This document shows positions 49,653 through 58,076 of a DNA stretch of 64,000 nucleotides, in pieces (position 1 is the stretch's first letter; every line of letters starts with the position of its first letter). The notes under the pieces were generated by a model. The model saw only the letters and a list, made by a program, of their open reading frames with translations, was not told the DNA's origin and ran no database searches. The stretch spans positions 248,001 through 312,000 of the forward strand of contig CAVVGH010000007.1 of assembly GCA_963747765.1 (NCBI GenBank). The letters are read 5' to 3'. This stretch comes from VRUE01 sp963747765. Its GTDB lineage: Bacteria; Actinomycetota; Thermoleophilia; Solirubrobacterales; 70-9. The position numbers were made by a program, and so were the translations under genes.

Positions 49653-51020
49653 GTGAACGTGCCGCCGCCCAGAAAGCCTCGCCCCGGGCTCCCCGAGGGT
49701 CCCTATCTGGTGGTGGGGCTGGCACGCTCGGGGCAGGCGGCCGCGCAGATGCTGGCTTCCCGCGGCGGGATCCTGCGGGCGGTCGATGCCGGGCATCCGG
49801 ACGGCGCGGCAGGGCTTCGGGCGCATGGCGTCGAAGTCATCCTGGATGCGGATGGGCTGGACCTTCTGGACGGGGTGCGGACCGTCGTCAAGAGCCCGGG
49901 CGTGCCCCGGGAGGCGGCGGTGATCGCAGCGGCGCTGGAGCGTGGCGTCGACGTGGTCGGCGAGCTGGAGCTGGGCTGGCGTGCGATTCCCAATCGATTT
50001 GTTGCGGTGACCGGGACCAACGGCAAGACGACGACGGTGGAGCTGCTCGGCCACGTCTATCGCACCGCAGCAGAGCCTGTCTCCGTGGCCGGCAACGTGG
50101 GAACGCCGCTCTCCTCGCTGGTTGGCGGCGTCGATCCGGACGCCACTGTGATCTGCGAGGCCTCCAGCTTCCAGCTCGAGGACGCCGATGCCTTTGCGCC
50201 CGAGTGCGGTGTCTTCCTCAATCTTGCTCCCGACCACCTCGACCGCCACCGGGATCTGGCCACCTACCTTGCGACGAAGCTCCGCGTCTTCGCCAATCAG
50301 GGCAACGATGACGTGGCCGTCTACAACGCGGACGAGCCGGAGTTGGCTGGCACCGACCTGGGCGGCTGTGCGCGCCGCGTTGCCTTCTGCCGCGGAGCGG
50401 CTCCGACCTGCGAGGTGGCGCTGGCCGAGGGCACGATCTTCTACGAGGGGGATCCGCTGCTGCGCGCCGACGAACTCGCACTCTTCGGCGACCACAACAT
50501 CGACAACGCGATGGCGGCTGCGGCCGCGGCGCTGTCGATGGGGCTCGACCGCGACGCCGTCCGCGACGGTCTGCGCAGCTTCGCCGGCGTGCCTCACCGG
50601 CTGGAGCGGGTAGCTGAGATCGACGGCGTCCTCTTCGTCAACGACTCCAAGGCCACCAACGTCGCCTCGGCGACGGTTGGCCTGCGCGCCTTCGACCGGC
50701 GGGTCCACGCGATTCTCGGCGGCAGCGAGAAGGACGAGCCCTTTACGCCGCTCATCGACCCGATTCGCGAGCGGTGTGCCGCCTGCTATCTGATCGGCGC
50801 CACGGGAGACCGTCAGGCGGCTGAGCTGGCACCGGTCCTGCGGGCCGGCGTCGAGGTGCACCGCTGCGGGGACCTCGAGGACGCCGTGCGCCACGCCGCC
50901 GCGGCGGCGGTGCCGGGCGAGGTCGTCCTCCTCTCGCCGGCGTGCGCGAGCTTCGACGCCTTCGAGAACTTCGAAGCGCGCGGCGAGCGCTTTCGCGAGC
51001 TCGTCGAGGGGCTCTCGTGA
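49653..51020 (+). CDS. murD: UDP-MurNAc-L-alanine:D-glutamate ligase MurD
   Basis: 455 aa. VVGLARSGQAAAQML near the N-terminus binds the nucleotide sugar; ATP loop AVTGTNGKTTTVELL; SSFQLEDAD; LNLAPDHLDRH; FVNDSKATNVASA; LLSPACASFDAFENFEARG. GTG 49653. Overlaps ftsW by 4 bp (GTGA). Confidence 0.96.
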   Translation: MNVPPPRKPRPGLPEGPYLVVGLARSGQAAAQMLASRGGILRAVDAGHPDGAAGLRAHGVEVILDADGLDLLDGVRTVVKSPGVPREAAVIAAALERGVDVVGELELGWRAIPNRFVAVTGTNGKTTTVELLGHVYRTAAEPVSVAGNVGTPLSSLVGGVDPDATVICEASSFQLEDADAFAPECGVFLNLAPDHLDRHRDLATYLATKLRVFANQGNDDVAVYNADEPELAGTDLGGCARRVAFCRGAAPTCEVALAEGTIFYEGDPLLRADELALFGDHNIDNAMAAAAAALSMGLDRDAVRDGLRSFAGVPHRLERVAEIDGVLFVNDSKATNVASATVGLRAFDRRVHAILGGSEKDEPFTPLIDPIRERCAACYLIGATGDRQAAELAPVLRAGVEVHRCGDLEDAVRHAAAAAVPGEVVLLSPACASFDAFENFEARGERFRELVEGLS

Positions 51021-52333
51021 GCGGTCGCTCCAAGCTGCCGAGGCGGCGCAGGCCGGCGGTGGGGAAGAAGAGGTCGTCGCGCATCTCCAGCCTGCCGGCC
51101 GAGTACAACATGCTGCTCACGGCGACCCTTTGCCTGCTCGCGCTCGGGGCCGTGATGGTCTTCTCGGCCAGCTCGACGACCCGCGTCCTCAGCAACGGCG
51201 GGCTCTCCGACAGCGCCTTCTATCTGAAGCGCACCTTGATGTTTGGCGCGGTCGGACTGCTCCTCATGCACGTCGTGGCCCGTCACGGGCTGGAGGCGGT
51301 CCGGCGGCTGACGCCCGCGATCCTGGCGCTGTCGCTGTTCCTGCTCCTGGCGGTCCTGGCGGTCGGGACGAGCGTCAACGGGTCGAGCCGTTGGATCGGC
51401 TCCGGGTTCCTTCAGTTCCAGCCATCGGAGCTGGCCAAGGTGGCCCTGATCCTCTACGCCGTCGACCTGCTGGCCAGGAAGCCCAAGCGGGCGCGTTCCC
51501 TTGAAGGCCTGATGCCGATCCTGGTGGTGGTCGGCGTGGCGTCCCTGCTGGTCGTCGCCGAGCCGGATCTGGGCACAGCGCTGGTCGTCGCGCTTGCCAC
51601 GGCAGCGACCCTGGTCGCGGCGGGGGCGCGGATTCGGGACCTCGCGGTCATCGGCCTCGGGCTTGCCTTCCTGGCGCTGCTGATGACGGTGATCGAGCCC
51701 TACCGGATGTCTCGCCTCACGGCCTTCCTCAGCCCCGGCGCGGACGCCAGTGGGGCGGGTTTCCAGGCGGCCCAGGCGAAGATCGCGCTTGGTTCGGGCG
51801 GCATTTTCGGGGTCGGGATCGGCGATGGCGTGCAGAAGGCCTTTTACCTACCCGAGGCCCACACGGACATGATCCCTGCGGTGATCGGTGAGGAGCTTGG
51901 CCTGGTCGGAATCCTCGGCGTGGTCGGCCTCTTTTCGATGTTCGGATACGCCGGTCTGCAGATCGCCAAGAAAGCGAGGAGCAACTACGGCAAGCTGCTG
52001 GTTGCCGGCCTCACCTCCCTGGTGTTGACGCAGGCCACGATCAACCTCTTCGCGGTGATGGGTCTGGCGCCGCTGACGGGGGTGCCCCTGCCGTTTGTCT
52101 CCTACGGGAACAGCAGCCTGGTGGCGACGCTGTTTGCGGTGGGCCTGATCCTGAACGTGGCGCGCGGAGGGACCGCTCGCGCTGGCAAACTGCGCGTCGT
52201 AGAGGGTGGGCGGTCGCCCGAGCGCGGAAGGAGTCTGACCAGTGCCAGGAGTCATAAGAGTCGTGGTGGCGGCCGGGGGAACGGCCGGTCACGTCGTGCC
52301 CGCCATGGTGGTCGCCGCCGAGCTTCGGGCTAG
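51017..52333 (+). CDS. ftsW: Septal peptidoglycan polymerase FtsW (SEDS family)
   Basis: 438 aa with about ten transmembrane helices. SEDS landmarks: GSSRWIGSGFLQFQPSELAK, VAEPDLGTALVV, a GVGIGDGVQKAFYLPEAHTD loop with the expected acidic residue, EELGLVGI and PLPFVSYGNSSL. Polymerises lipid II with FtsI. The C-terminal about 65 residues are Arg/Gly/Ser-rich, and the last 30 codons overlap murG in another frame. Confidence 0.95.
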   Translation: MSGRSKLPRRRRPAVGKKRSSRISSLPAEYNMLLTATLCLLALGAVMVFSASSTTRVLSNGGLSDSAFYLKRTLMFGAVGLLLMHVVARHGLEAVRRLTPAILALSLFLLLAVLAVGTSVNGSSRWIGSGFLQFQPSELAKVALILYAVDLLARKPKRARSLEGLMPILVVVGVASLLVVAEPDLGTALVVALATAATLVAAGARIRDLAVIGLGLAFLALLMTVIEPYRMSRLTAFLSPGADASGAGFQAAQAKIALGSGGIFGVGIGDGVQKAFYLPEAHTDMIPAVIGEELGLVGILGVVGLFSMFGYAGLQIAKKARSNYGKLLVAGLTSLVLTQATINLFAVMGLAPLTGVPLPFVSYGNSSLVATLFAVGLILNVARGGTARAGKLRVVEGGRSPERGRSLTSARSHKSRGGGRGNGRSRRARHGGRRRASG

Positions 52334-53330
52334 CGGTGCGGAGGTCTCCTTCCTGGGCACGAGCGAGCGGATCGAGGCAGAACTGGTGCCGCGGGCCGGT
52401 TATGAGATCGACTTCCTGCGGGTGCGTGGGCTGGACCGCGGGAGCAGGCTGCGTGCCGCCGGGGCGGCGCTGGAGGCGGGCGGCGCGACGATCGCAGCGC
52501 TGCGGGCGATCCGGCGCAGGCGGGCGAACGTGGTGATGGGGGGTGGGGGGTTCGTGGCGGGCCCGGCCGGCATGGCAGCCGCAATCAACCGCACGCCCCT
52601 CGTCCTCACCGAGGCAGACAGCCACCTGGGCCTCGCCAACCGCCTTCTCTCCGGACGGGCGCGGCGAGTCTGTCTCGCGTTTCCAATCGACACCAGGAAC
52701 AGCGAGCGCTACCGGGTTACCGGGCGGCCCGTGCCGACGGCGGTTCTGGTTGCCGATCGCGGCGCCGCGCGCGAGCGGTTCGGGATCGACCCCCAGGCTC
52801 GCTGCCTGCTGGTCGTGGGGGGGAGCCAGGGAGCCCGCTCGATCAACGACTGCGCGATTGAGGCGTTTGCGGAGCGCGGTGGGCGCGACTTCGACGTGGT
52901 TCACGTAACGGGCCGGCGCGACTTCGATGCGGTGGAGGAGCGCCTTGCGGCGGCGGCTCACAACGGCCGCTACTCGCTGCTCGCCTACGAGCCGGATCTG
53001 GGCGACTGCCTGGCCGCCTGCGATCTGGTGCTGGGCCGCGCGGGAGGGTCGATCTTCGAGCTGACCGCCACCGGCAGACCGGCCGTCCTGGTCCCCTATC
53101 CGCATGCCGCAGGCGGCCACCAGGAGAGCAACGCGGCCTGGATGGTTGAGGCTGGAGCGGCAGTCGCGATCCCCGACCGGGAGCTCACCCCCGAGCGGAT
53201 CGCGGCCGAGATCGGCGGTCTGCTCGGGGACCCGGCGCGACTCGGAGCGATGGCCACAGCGTCCTCTCGGTTGGCGAAGCCGGACGCTGCGCACCGCATC
53301 GCCGACGAGGTGCTGGCGGCGGCCCGGTGA
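52242..53330 (+). CDS. murG: Lipid II synthase MurG (UDP-GlcNAc transferase)
   Basis: 362 aa GT28 glycosyltransferase making lipid II from lipid I on the inner membrane face. VVVAAGGTAGHVVPAMVVA at the N-terminus, FLGTSERIEAELVPRAG, GGGGFVAGPAGMAA, GGSQGARSIND and the donor-site LGRAGGSIFELTATGRP with PYPHAAGGHQESNA. GTG 52242 is inside ftsW (92-nt overlap) but is required to keep the conserved N-terminus. Confidence 0.95.
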   Translation: MPGVIRVVVAAGGTAGHVVPAMVVAAELRASGAEVSFLGTSERIEAELVPRAGYEIDFLRVRGLDRGSRLRAAGAALEAGGATIAALRAIRRRRANVVMGGGGFVAGPAGMAAAINRTPLVLTEADSHLGLANRLLSGRARRVCLAFPIDTRNSERYRVTGRPVPTAVLVADRGAARERFGIDPQARCLLVVGGSQGARSINDCAIEAFAERGGRDFDVVHVTGRRDFDAVEERLAAAAHNGRYSLLAYEPDLGDCLAACDLVLGRAGGSIFELTATGRPAVLVPYPHAAGGHQESNAAWMVEAGAAVAIPDRELTPERIAAEIGGLLGDPARLGAMATASSRLAKPDAAHRIADEVLAAAR

Positions 53331-54718
53331 GCGGCGCGACGCACGACGGCAGCTCTCGCGGTTGGCCCTCCCGTCGCCTCCACTTCATCGGCATCGGGGG
53401 TGCCGGGATGAGCGGTCTGGCGCTGGTCTGTCATGAGCTTGGCGCGCGGGTCACCGGCAGCGACCGCTCGGACTCCTCATATATAGAGCGACTGCGGGCC
53501 GCCGGCCTCGCTCCGGCGATCGGCCACGACGGCGCCGGTGTCCCGGATGACGCCGAGGTGGTCGTCTCCACGGCGATCGCAGCCGACAATCCTGAGCTGG
53601 AAAGGGCGCACGAGTACGGTCTCGCCGTTCTGCATCGGGGCGAGCTTCTGGCCGAACTGTGTGGGCAGAAGCGGCTGATCGCGGTTGCCGGAACGCATGG
53701 CAAGACGACGACCTCTGCGATGGTCGCCTGGGCTCTGAGGTCGCTCGGTGCCGAGCCGGCATTCTTCGTCGGCGGTGAGGTTCCCGGCCTCGGGCCCGGG
53801 GGCGAGACGGCCAATGCCGGTTGGGGGGACGGCGAGTGGGGGGTTGCCGAGGCGGATGAGAGCGATGCGAGCTTCCTCCGGCTGCAGCCCGAGGTCGCGG
53901 TGGTGACGAACGTCGAGATGGACCACCACTCGCGCTGGGGATCGCTGGCCGAGTTGACCGAGGCATTTGCGGAATTCATCGAGCCCGCAACGGGTGTGGT
54001 GCTGCCGGCGGCGGCTGGGTCGGAGGGGCGGGCCGGAGGCGAGCCGATCGACCGGACCGGCGGCCGCTTCGATCGTGCAACGCAGACGAAGACGGTGATC
54101 CGTTTCGACGCGAGCACCCCCGGGCCGCAGCAGCTGGCTCTGCGCACGCCCGGGACCCACAACCTGCGCAATGCGCGGGCCGCCCTTGCCGCGCTGAGCC
54201 TGGCCGGCTTTGACCCCGCAAAGGCGGCCGTCGGGCTGGAGGGCTTTCCCGGCGTGGCACGGCGCCTCGAGTTCAAGGGCGTCTGTCGCGGAGCACGTCT
54301 GTACGACGACTATGCACACCACCCAACCGAGGTGAGAGCGGCCCTGGAGGCGGTGCGGGAAATGGGACCGGCGCAGGTGCTCGCCGTTTTTCAGCCTCAC
54401 CTCTACTCCCGCACGCAGGCTCTTGCCGAGCAGTTCGGCGCGGCGCTGGCGCTCGCCGACGAGGTCGTGGTGCTCGATGTCTACCCGGCGCGCGAGGAGC
54501 CCGTCGGCAGGCTGGCGGGAGTCAGCGGCCTCGACGTCGCTCGTGCAGCGGCCGATCGGATGGGGGGTAGGCGCGTGAGCTGGGTGCCGACGTTGGAGCA
54601 GGTCCGAGCGACGCTCGAGCCCCGCCTCGAGCCCGGGGTCGTCGCGGTCACGATCGGCGCCGGCGACGTATTCAGGTTGGCCGAGGCCCTCGCGGAGGAC
54701 AGGGGAGCCGCGCGGTGA
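53327..54718 (+). CDS. murC: UDP-MurNAc-L-alanine ligase MurC
   Basis: 463 aa. HFIGIGGAGMSGLA, ATP loop AVAGTHGKTTTSAMVA, EADESDASFL, NVEMDHHSRWGS, LYDDYAHHPTEVRAAL and AVFQPHLYSRTQAL. Overlaps murG and murB by 4 bp each, indicating tight translational coupling. Confidence 0.97.
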   Translation: MSGATHDGSSRGWPSRRLHFIGIGGAGMSGLALVCHELGARVTGSDRSDSSYIERLRAAGLAPAIGHDGAGVPDDAEVVVSTAIAADNPELERAHEYGLAVLHRGELLAELCGQKRLIAVAGTHGKTTTSAMVAWALRSLGAEPAFFVGGEVPGLGPGGETANAGWGDGEWGVAEADESDASFLRLQPEVAVVTNVEMDHHSRWGSLAELTEAFAEFIEPATGVVLPAAAGSEGRAGGEPIDRTGGRFDRATQTKTVIRFDASTPGPQQLALRTPGTHNLRNARAALAALSLAGFDPAKAAVGLEGFPGVARRLEFKGVCRGARLYDDYAHHPTEVRAALEAVREMGPAQVLAVFQPHLYSRTQALAEQFGAALALADEVVVLDVYPAREEPVGRLAGVSGLDVARAAADRMGGRRVSWVPTLEQVRATLEPRLEPGVVAVTIGAGDVFRLAEALAEDRGAAR

Positions 54719-55626
54719 CGGCGCCGCCCGGGACGAAGCGCGATTTCCCCCTGGCCCGGTTGACCACGGTTCGCACCGGGGGAGCCGCGGACTGGTTCGC
54801 CGAACCCGACGACGCCCAAGGGTTGCTCGAGCTTCTGGAGTGGGCGGCGGGAGAGGGCCTGGCGATCGGGGTGGTCGGCTCGGGCTCCAATCTCCTGGTC
54901 GCCGATGAGGGCTTCCACGGCTTGGCGATCAAGCTGGTCGGGGCGCTTGCGACGATCGAGCGCGACGGTGAGCGCCTGCTGTGCGGTGGCGGTGCCCGCC
55001 TGCCATCGGCGGCGGCCAAGGCGGCCGGCTGGGGGCTTTCGGGCCTTGAGTTCGGGATCAACATCCCCGGCACCGCGGGAGGCGCGGTGAAGATGAACGC
55101 CAATGCATACGGCGGGCAGCTGGCCAGGGTGCTGGAGTGGGTCGACGTCTGCACGCCGGGGGGCAGCGATCGGCGCCGGTCAGAGCGGCTCGGCTTTGCC
55201 TATCGCAGCTCGAACCTCGGCGCCCACGAGGTTGTCGCACAGGCCTCGTTTCGGTTGGCGCCCGGCGATCCGGAGGCGATCAAGGCGACGATGGCCGAGA
55301 TGCGCGGCAGGAGGCACGAGGCACAGCCAGCCGGCATCAAGACCTTCGGCTCGACCTTCAAGAACCCCGAGGCGGAGCAGGCCGGGGGGCGTACCGCAGG
55401 GCAGCTTCTCGAGCAGGCCGGCTGTCGCGGCCTGCGGGTCGGTGGCGCTCGCTTCTCCGAGAAGCACGCGAACTTCGTCGAGAACATGGGCGAGGCGACC
55501 ACCACGGATGTGCTCGAGCTGATGGCCGAGGGCCGCCGCCGCGTTCACGAGCGCTTTGGCGTGGCGCTGGAGGCTGAGGTGCAGTTGCTGGGCGACGTTC
55601 GCTGGCCTGGGAGCTGGGAGCTGTGA
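54715..55626 (+). CDS. murB: UDP-N-acetylenolpyruvoylglucosamine reductase MurB
   Basis: 303 aa FAD enzyme reducing enolpyruvyl-UDP-GlcNAc to UDP-MurNAc. TTVRTGGAADWF, GSGSNLLVADEGF, FGINIPGTAGGAVKMNANAYGG, FAYRSSNL and GSTFKNPE, with GGARFSEKHANFVEN at the C-terminus as in type II MurB. Overlaps ftsQ by 4 bp. Confidence 0.97.
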   Translation: MTAPPGTKRDFPLARLTTVRTGGAADWFAEPDDAQGLLELLEWAAGEGLAIGVVGSGSNLLVADEGFHGLAIKLVGALATIERDGERLLCGGGARLPSAAAKAAGWGLSGLEFGINIPGTAGGAVKMNANAYGGQLARVLEWVDVCTPGGSDRRRSERLGFAYRSSNLGAHEVVAQASFRLAPGDPEAIKATMAEMRGRRHEAQPAGIKTFGSTFKNPEAEQAGGRTAGQLLEQAGCRGLRVGGARFSEKHANFVENMGEATTTDVLELMAEGRRRVHERFGVALEAEVQLLGDVRWPGSWEL

Positions 55627-56150
55627 GGCGCCTTCTCGCCCTGCTGGTCGCCGTTGTCGTACTCGCGCTGGCGGCCTATGAGCTCGTCCTGCGCGACACG
55701 ACCGCCGAGCCGCACGTGGTCCTGCCCCGCGCGACCGCGACGATCGGCTCGGGATCCGAAGCCGTGGGCGTCGGCCCGGACGGCTCGGTGCTCGACTGGC
55801 TGCCGGCACCGGAAGAAGGATCGCTGCCCGAGCTACCGCTCGCGGTGGCACCGCAAATGGCACGCTTGAGCGGCCCGGTGCTCCAGCAGGCGCGCGTGCT
55901 GGGCGCGGTGCCGCCGGACCTGCAACCGCACGTCGAAGGCAGCCGCTACGGCGAAAGCGGGGTTGACGTGGAGCTGCGTTCGGGCATCGAATTGCGTTTC
56001 GGCGACGCTTCGCGAGCGGCTGAAAAGTGGCGGGCGGCGGCGGCTGTTCTCGCCGACCCCTCGGTCACGGCGCTTGATTATGTAGACCTGCATGTTCCCG
56101 GCCGCCCAGCCGTCAGCGGTTCGGGTCACTCGCTGCCGACGCCCCCTTGA
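55623..56150 (+). CDS. ftsQ: FtsQ-like division protein without a POTRA domain
   Basis: 175 aa. One N-terminal transmembrane helix (LLALLVAVVVLALAAYELVL). The FtsQ/DivIB beta domain follows: VGPDGSVLDWL, SLPELPL, GIELRFGDASRAAEKW and LDYVDLHVPGRPAV. The POTRA domain that normally sits between helix and beta domain (about 70 residues) is missing, making the protein about 100 residues shorter than usual. Position between murB and ftsZ is the FtsQ position. Either a reduced FtsQ or a diverged relative. Confidence 0.75.
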   Translation: MRRLLALLVAVVVLALAAYELVLRDTTAEPHVVLPRATATIGSGSEAVGVGPDGSVLDWLPAPEEGSLPELPLAVAPQMARLSGPVLQQARVLGAVPPDLQPHVEGSRYGESGVDVELRSGIELRFGDASRAAEKWRAAAAVLADPSVTALDYVDLHVPGRPAVSGSGHSLPTPP

Positions 56151-56485
56151 GCCCCGAGCTGGGTCGCGCGCCGGCTGGCCGAGACGGCTCGCATCCGGCG
56201 TCGCAGAGCGCAACGCAGGCCGGCTTGAGATGCCGTGCCATGGGCCCACCAAAACCCTCGACCTAAGACTTAGACTAGCCAGACCCTCAAGCCGGGGTTG
56301 AGAGATCTGACTTGCAGGATGACTGTCGAGGGTTTGACAGTGGACCGAGAATGCCCTACGTTGAGCGCAATTTCCGTGGTTCCGATGGTGCCTTGAACCC
56401 TTAAGCATCGCTGAAGCCTCGGACGGAACAAAGGCTCAACTCAAACGCCAGCCCACTGAGGCCGGCGAGTTGGAGAAATCGGGAG
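56151..56485 (+). other. Leader region upstream of ftsZ
   Basis: 335 bp without a credible gene. It contains a consensus-type promoter (listed separately) and an AT-richer segment (about 56265-56345) compared with the surrounding coding DNA. No riboswitch motif or repeat-family member was recognised. Confidence 0.6.
56334..56362 (+). promoter_or_regulatory. Strong sigma-70-type promoter for ftsZ
   Basis: -35 TTGACA (56334-56339), 17-bp spacer, -10 TACGTT (56357-56362); perfect -35 and spacing. Predicted start near 56369 gives a leader of about 117 nt, unlike the leaderless genes around it. It allows ftsZ to be expressed independently of the mur genes. Confidence 0.75.
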
Positions 56486-57565
56486 ATGGAATCCACTTAC
56501 CTGGCGGTGATCAAGGTCGTTGGAGCGGGCGGCGGAGGTACGAACGCCGTCAGCCGCATGGTCGACGCCGGGATCCGCGGTGTCGAGTTCGTGGCGGTCA
56601 ACACTGATGCCCAGGCCCTGCAGGCCTGCGATGCGGACATCAAGTTGTCGATCGGCCAGGAGCTGACGCGCGGTCTTGGCGCCGGCGGCAACCCTGAGGT
56701 TGGAGCGGGCGCCGCGGCTGAGAGCCGCGACGAGATCAAGGAGGCGCTGAAGGGCGCCGACATGGTCTTCGTCACGGCCGGCGAGGGCGGTGGCACCGGG
56801 ACCGGCTCGGCCCCGATCATCGCCGAGATCGCCAAGGAGGAGATCGGCGCGCTGACCGTCGGCGCCGTCACCAAGCCGTTCGAGTTCGAGGGGAAACGGC
56901 GCATGCAGCAGGCCCTCGAGGGAATCGAGAAGCTGCGCAACAACGTCGACACCCTGATCATCGTTCCCAACGAGAAGCTCCTGCAGGCGGTCGAGCGTCG
57001 CACCAGCGTGCTCGAGGCCTTCCGCCAGGCGGATGACATCCTGCGCCAGGGCGTGCAGGGGATCACCGACCTGATCACGATCCCCGGGCTGATCAACCTC
57101 GACTTCGCCGACGTGCGGACGATCATGCGCGATGCCGGCTCGGCCCTGATGGGCGTCGGTGCCGCCTCCGGCGAGGCGCGGGCGGCGGATGCCGCCAAGG
57201 CGGCGATCACCTCACCGCTGATCGAGGAGTCGATCAAGGGGGCGACGGGAATGCTCCTCAACATCACGGGCCCCGAAGACCTGGGCCTGTTCGAGGTCAA
57301 CGAGGCGGCCCAGCTCGTCCAGGCAGAAGCCGATGACAACGCCAACATCATCTTCGGCTCGGTTGTCGACCAGTCGATGCAGGACGAGGTTCGCGTCACC
57401 GTGATCGCGACCGGCTTTGAGGGCTTCGAGCTGCTGGCTCGCTCCCCGCAGCGGGTCCGCCGTCGCTACGAGAGCCGCCCCCGGATCTCGGCGGAGGACA
57501 CCGACATCCGCAAACTGCGCGTCTCCGACGACGACATCGACGTCCCGGGCTTCCTCAAGGACTAG
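56486..57565 (+). CDS. ftsZ: Cell division GTPase FtsZ
   Basis: 359 aa tubulin homologue. GVGGGGTNAV-type nucleotide loop (VVGAGGGGTNAVSRM), FVAVNTDAQAL, tubulin signature GEGGGTGTGSAPIIAEIAKE and the NLDFADVRTIM catalytic loop. The C-terminal peptide ends DIDVPGFLKD, matching the IPxFL-type tail that binds division partners. The linker before it is short (about 30 residues). No ftsA is nearby, so membrane anchoring must rely on other proteins such as SepF, not seen here. Confidence 0.97.
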   Translation: MESTYLAVIKVVGAGGGGTNAVSRMVDAGIRGVEFVAVNTDAQALQACDADIKLSIGQELTRGLGAGGNPEVGAGAAAESRDEIKEALKGADMVFVTAGEGGGTGTGSAPIIAEIAKEEIGALTVGAVTKPFEFEGKRRMQQALEGIEKLRNNVDTLIIVPNEKLLQAVERRTSVLEAFRQADDILRQGVQGITDLITIPGLINLDFADVRTIMRDAGSALMGVGAASGEARAADAAKAAITSPLIEESIKGATGMLLNITGPEDLGLFEVNEAAQLVQAEADDNANIIFGSVVDQSMQDEVRVTVIATGFEGFELLARSPQRVRRRYESRPRISAEDTDIRKLRVSDDDIDVPGFLKD

Positions 57566-57576
57566 CACCAGGGTCC

Positions 57577-57648
57577 GTATCCGGTTCGCTCCGCCGCCGT
57601 GCCTGGAGCGCGGATCGGGCTGTGCCTGGCATGGAGCGAACCGGATAC
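57577..57648. repeat. 16-bp perfect inverted repeat (family C) behind ftsZ
   Basis: GTATCCGGTTCGCTCC at 57577-57592 and its exact complement GGAGCGAACCGGATAC at 57633-57648, 40 bp apart. The same core forms the arms at 11914 and 12128. Its position 11 bp after the ftsZ stop would fit a transcription end, but there is no T-run. Confidence 0.85.
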
Positions 57649-57814
57649 GCATCAGCATCAGCATCAGAGTCGTAAATTCACGGCTGCCTCGCGGCGTCTG
57701 GTCCCAGGTCTGAGGACCGAGGCCCCGCTCGTCGATTCAGCCTCGAAATTCCTGGGCGAGGTGTTCGAAATGGGCCTGGCCCCAAACGAACATCTCGATG
57801 ATCGATGAGAGAAA

Positions 57815-57868
57815 CAGCCCCCTGTTTGCCCTCCTCACCTGCAAGTAGGAGGGCAAACAGGGGGGCTG
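57815..57868. repeat. Repeat B hairpin
   Basis: CAGCCCCCTGTTTGCCCTCC pairs with GGAGGGCAAACAGGGGGGCT around a loop with CACCTGCAAG; slightly shorter than the 29-kb copy. Confidence 0.88.
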
Positions 57869-57953
57869 TGTGGGGCCCAGGCGGTCGGGGTCTTTAGGAG
57901 GGCAGTTACGCACGGCTGCGGCGGCTGGGCTGGCCTGAGCGAGGCGGATACGA

Positions 57954-58002
57954 ACTCCGTTCGCTCTTTGTGTCGCAGATCGGTACAAATGACGAACGGA
58001 GC
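57954..58002. repeat. Repeat A
   Basis: ACTCCGTTCGCTCTTTGTGT through CAAATGACGAACGGAGC, single copy, about 85 bp after the repeat-B hairpin as in the other composites. Confidence 0.85.
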
Positions 58003-58061
58003 GCATGGATCGAGGGTCCCCGAGGCGCGGCACCCGACGACCGCCTTGCATGCCCAGGGAA

Positions 58062-58067
58062 TAGCCT
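58062..58067 (+). promoter_or_regulatory. -10 hexamer TAGCCT for gcvT
   Basis: TAGCCT plus 9 nt to GTG 58077. No glycine riboswitch is visible between the repeat and the start codon. Confidence 0.5.
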
Positions 58068-58076
58068 TGCGCGTCG

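Larger units (their letters stand above)
57566..58076. other. 511-bp intergenic region with inverted repeat and repeats B and A
   Basis: No credible gene. Order: inverted repeat C (57577-57648), then an ATCAGC microsatellite-like run at about 57650-57666, repeat B hairpin (57815-57868), conserved text GGGGCCCAGGCGGTC, repeat A (57954-58002), then the gcvT promoter. Confidence 0.7.

Noticed and set aside
49137..50894. 585-codon open frame on the minus strand
   Set aside because: Antisense to murD and the small membrane protein gene; no recognisable domain.
58003..58076. Glycine riboswitch before gcvT
   Set aside because: Only 74 bp separate the repeat from the start; no tandem-aptamer motifs are visible, and the promoter looks leaderless.
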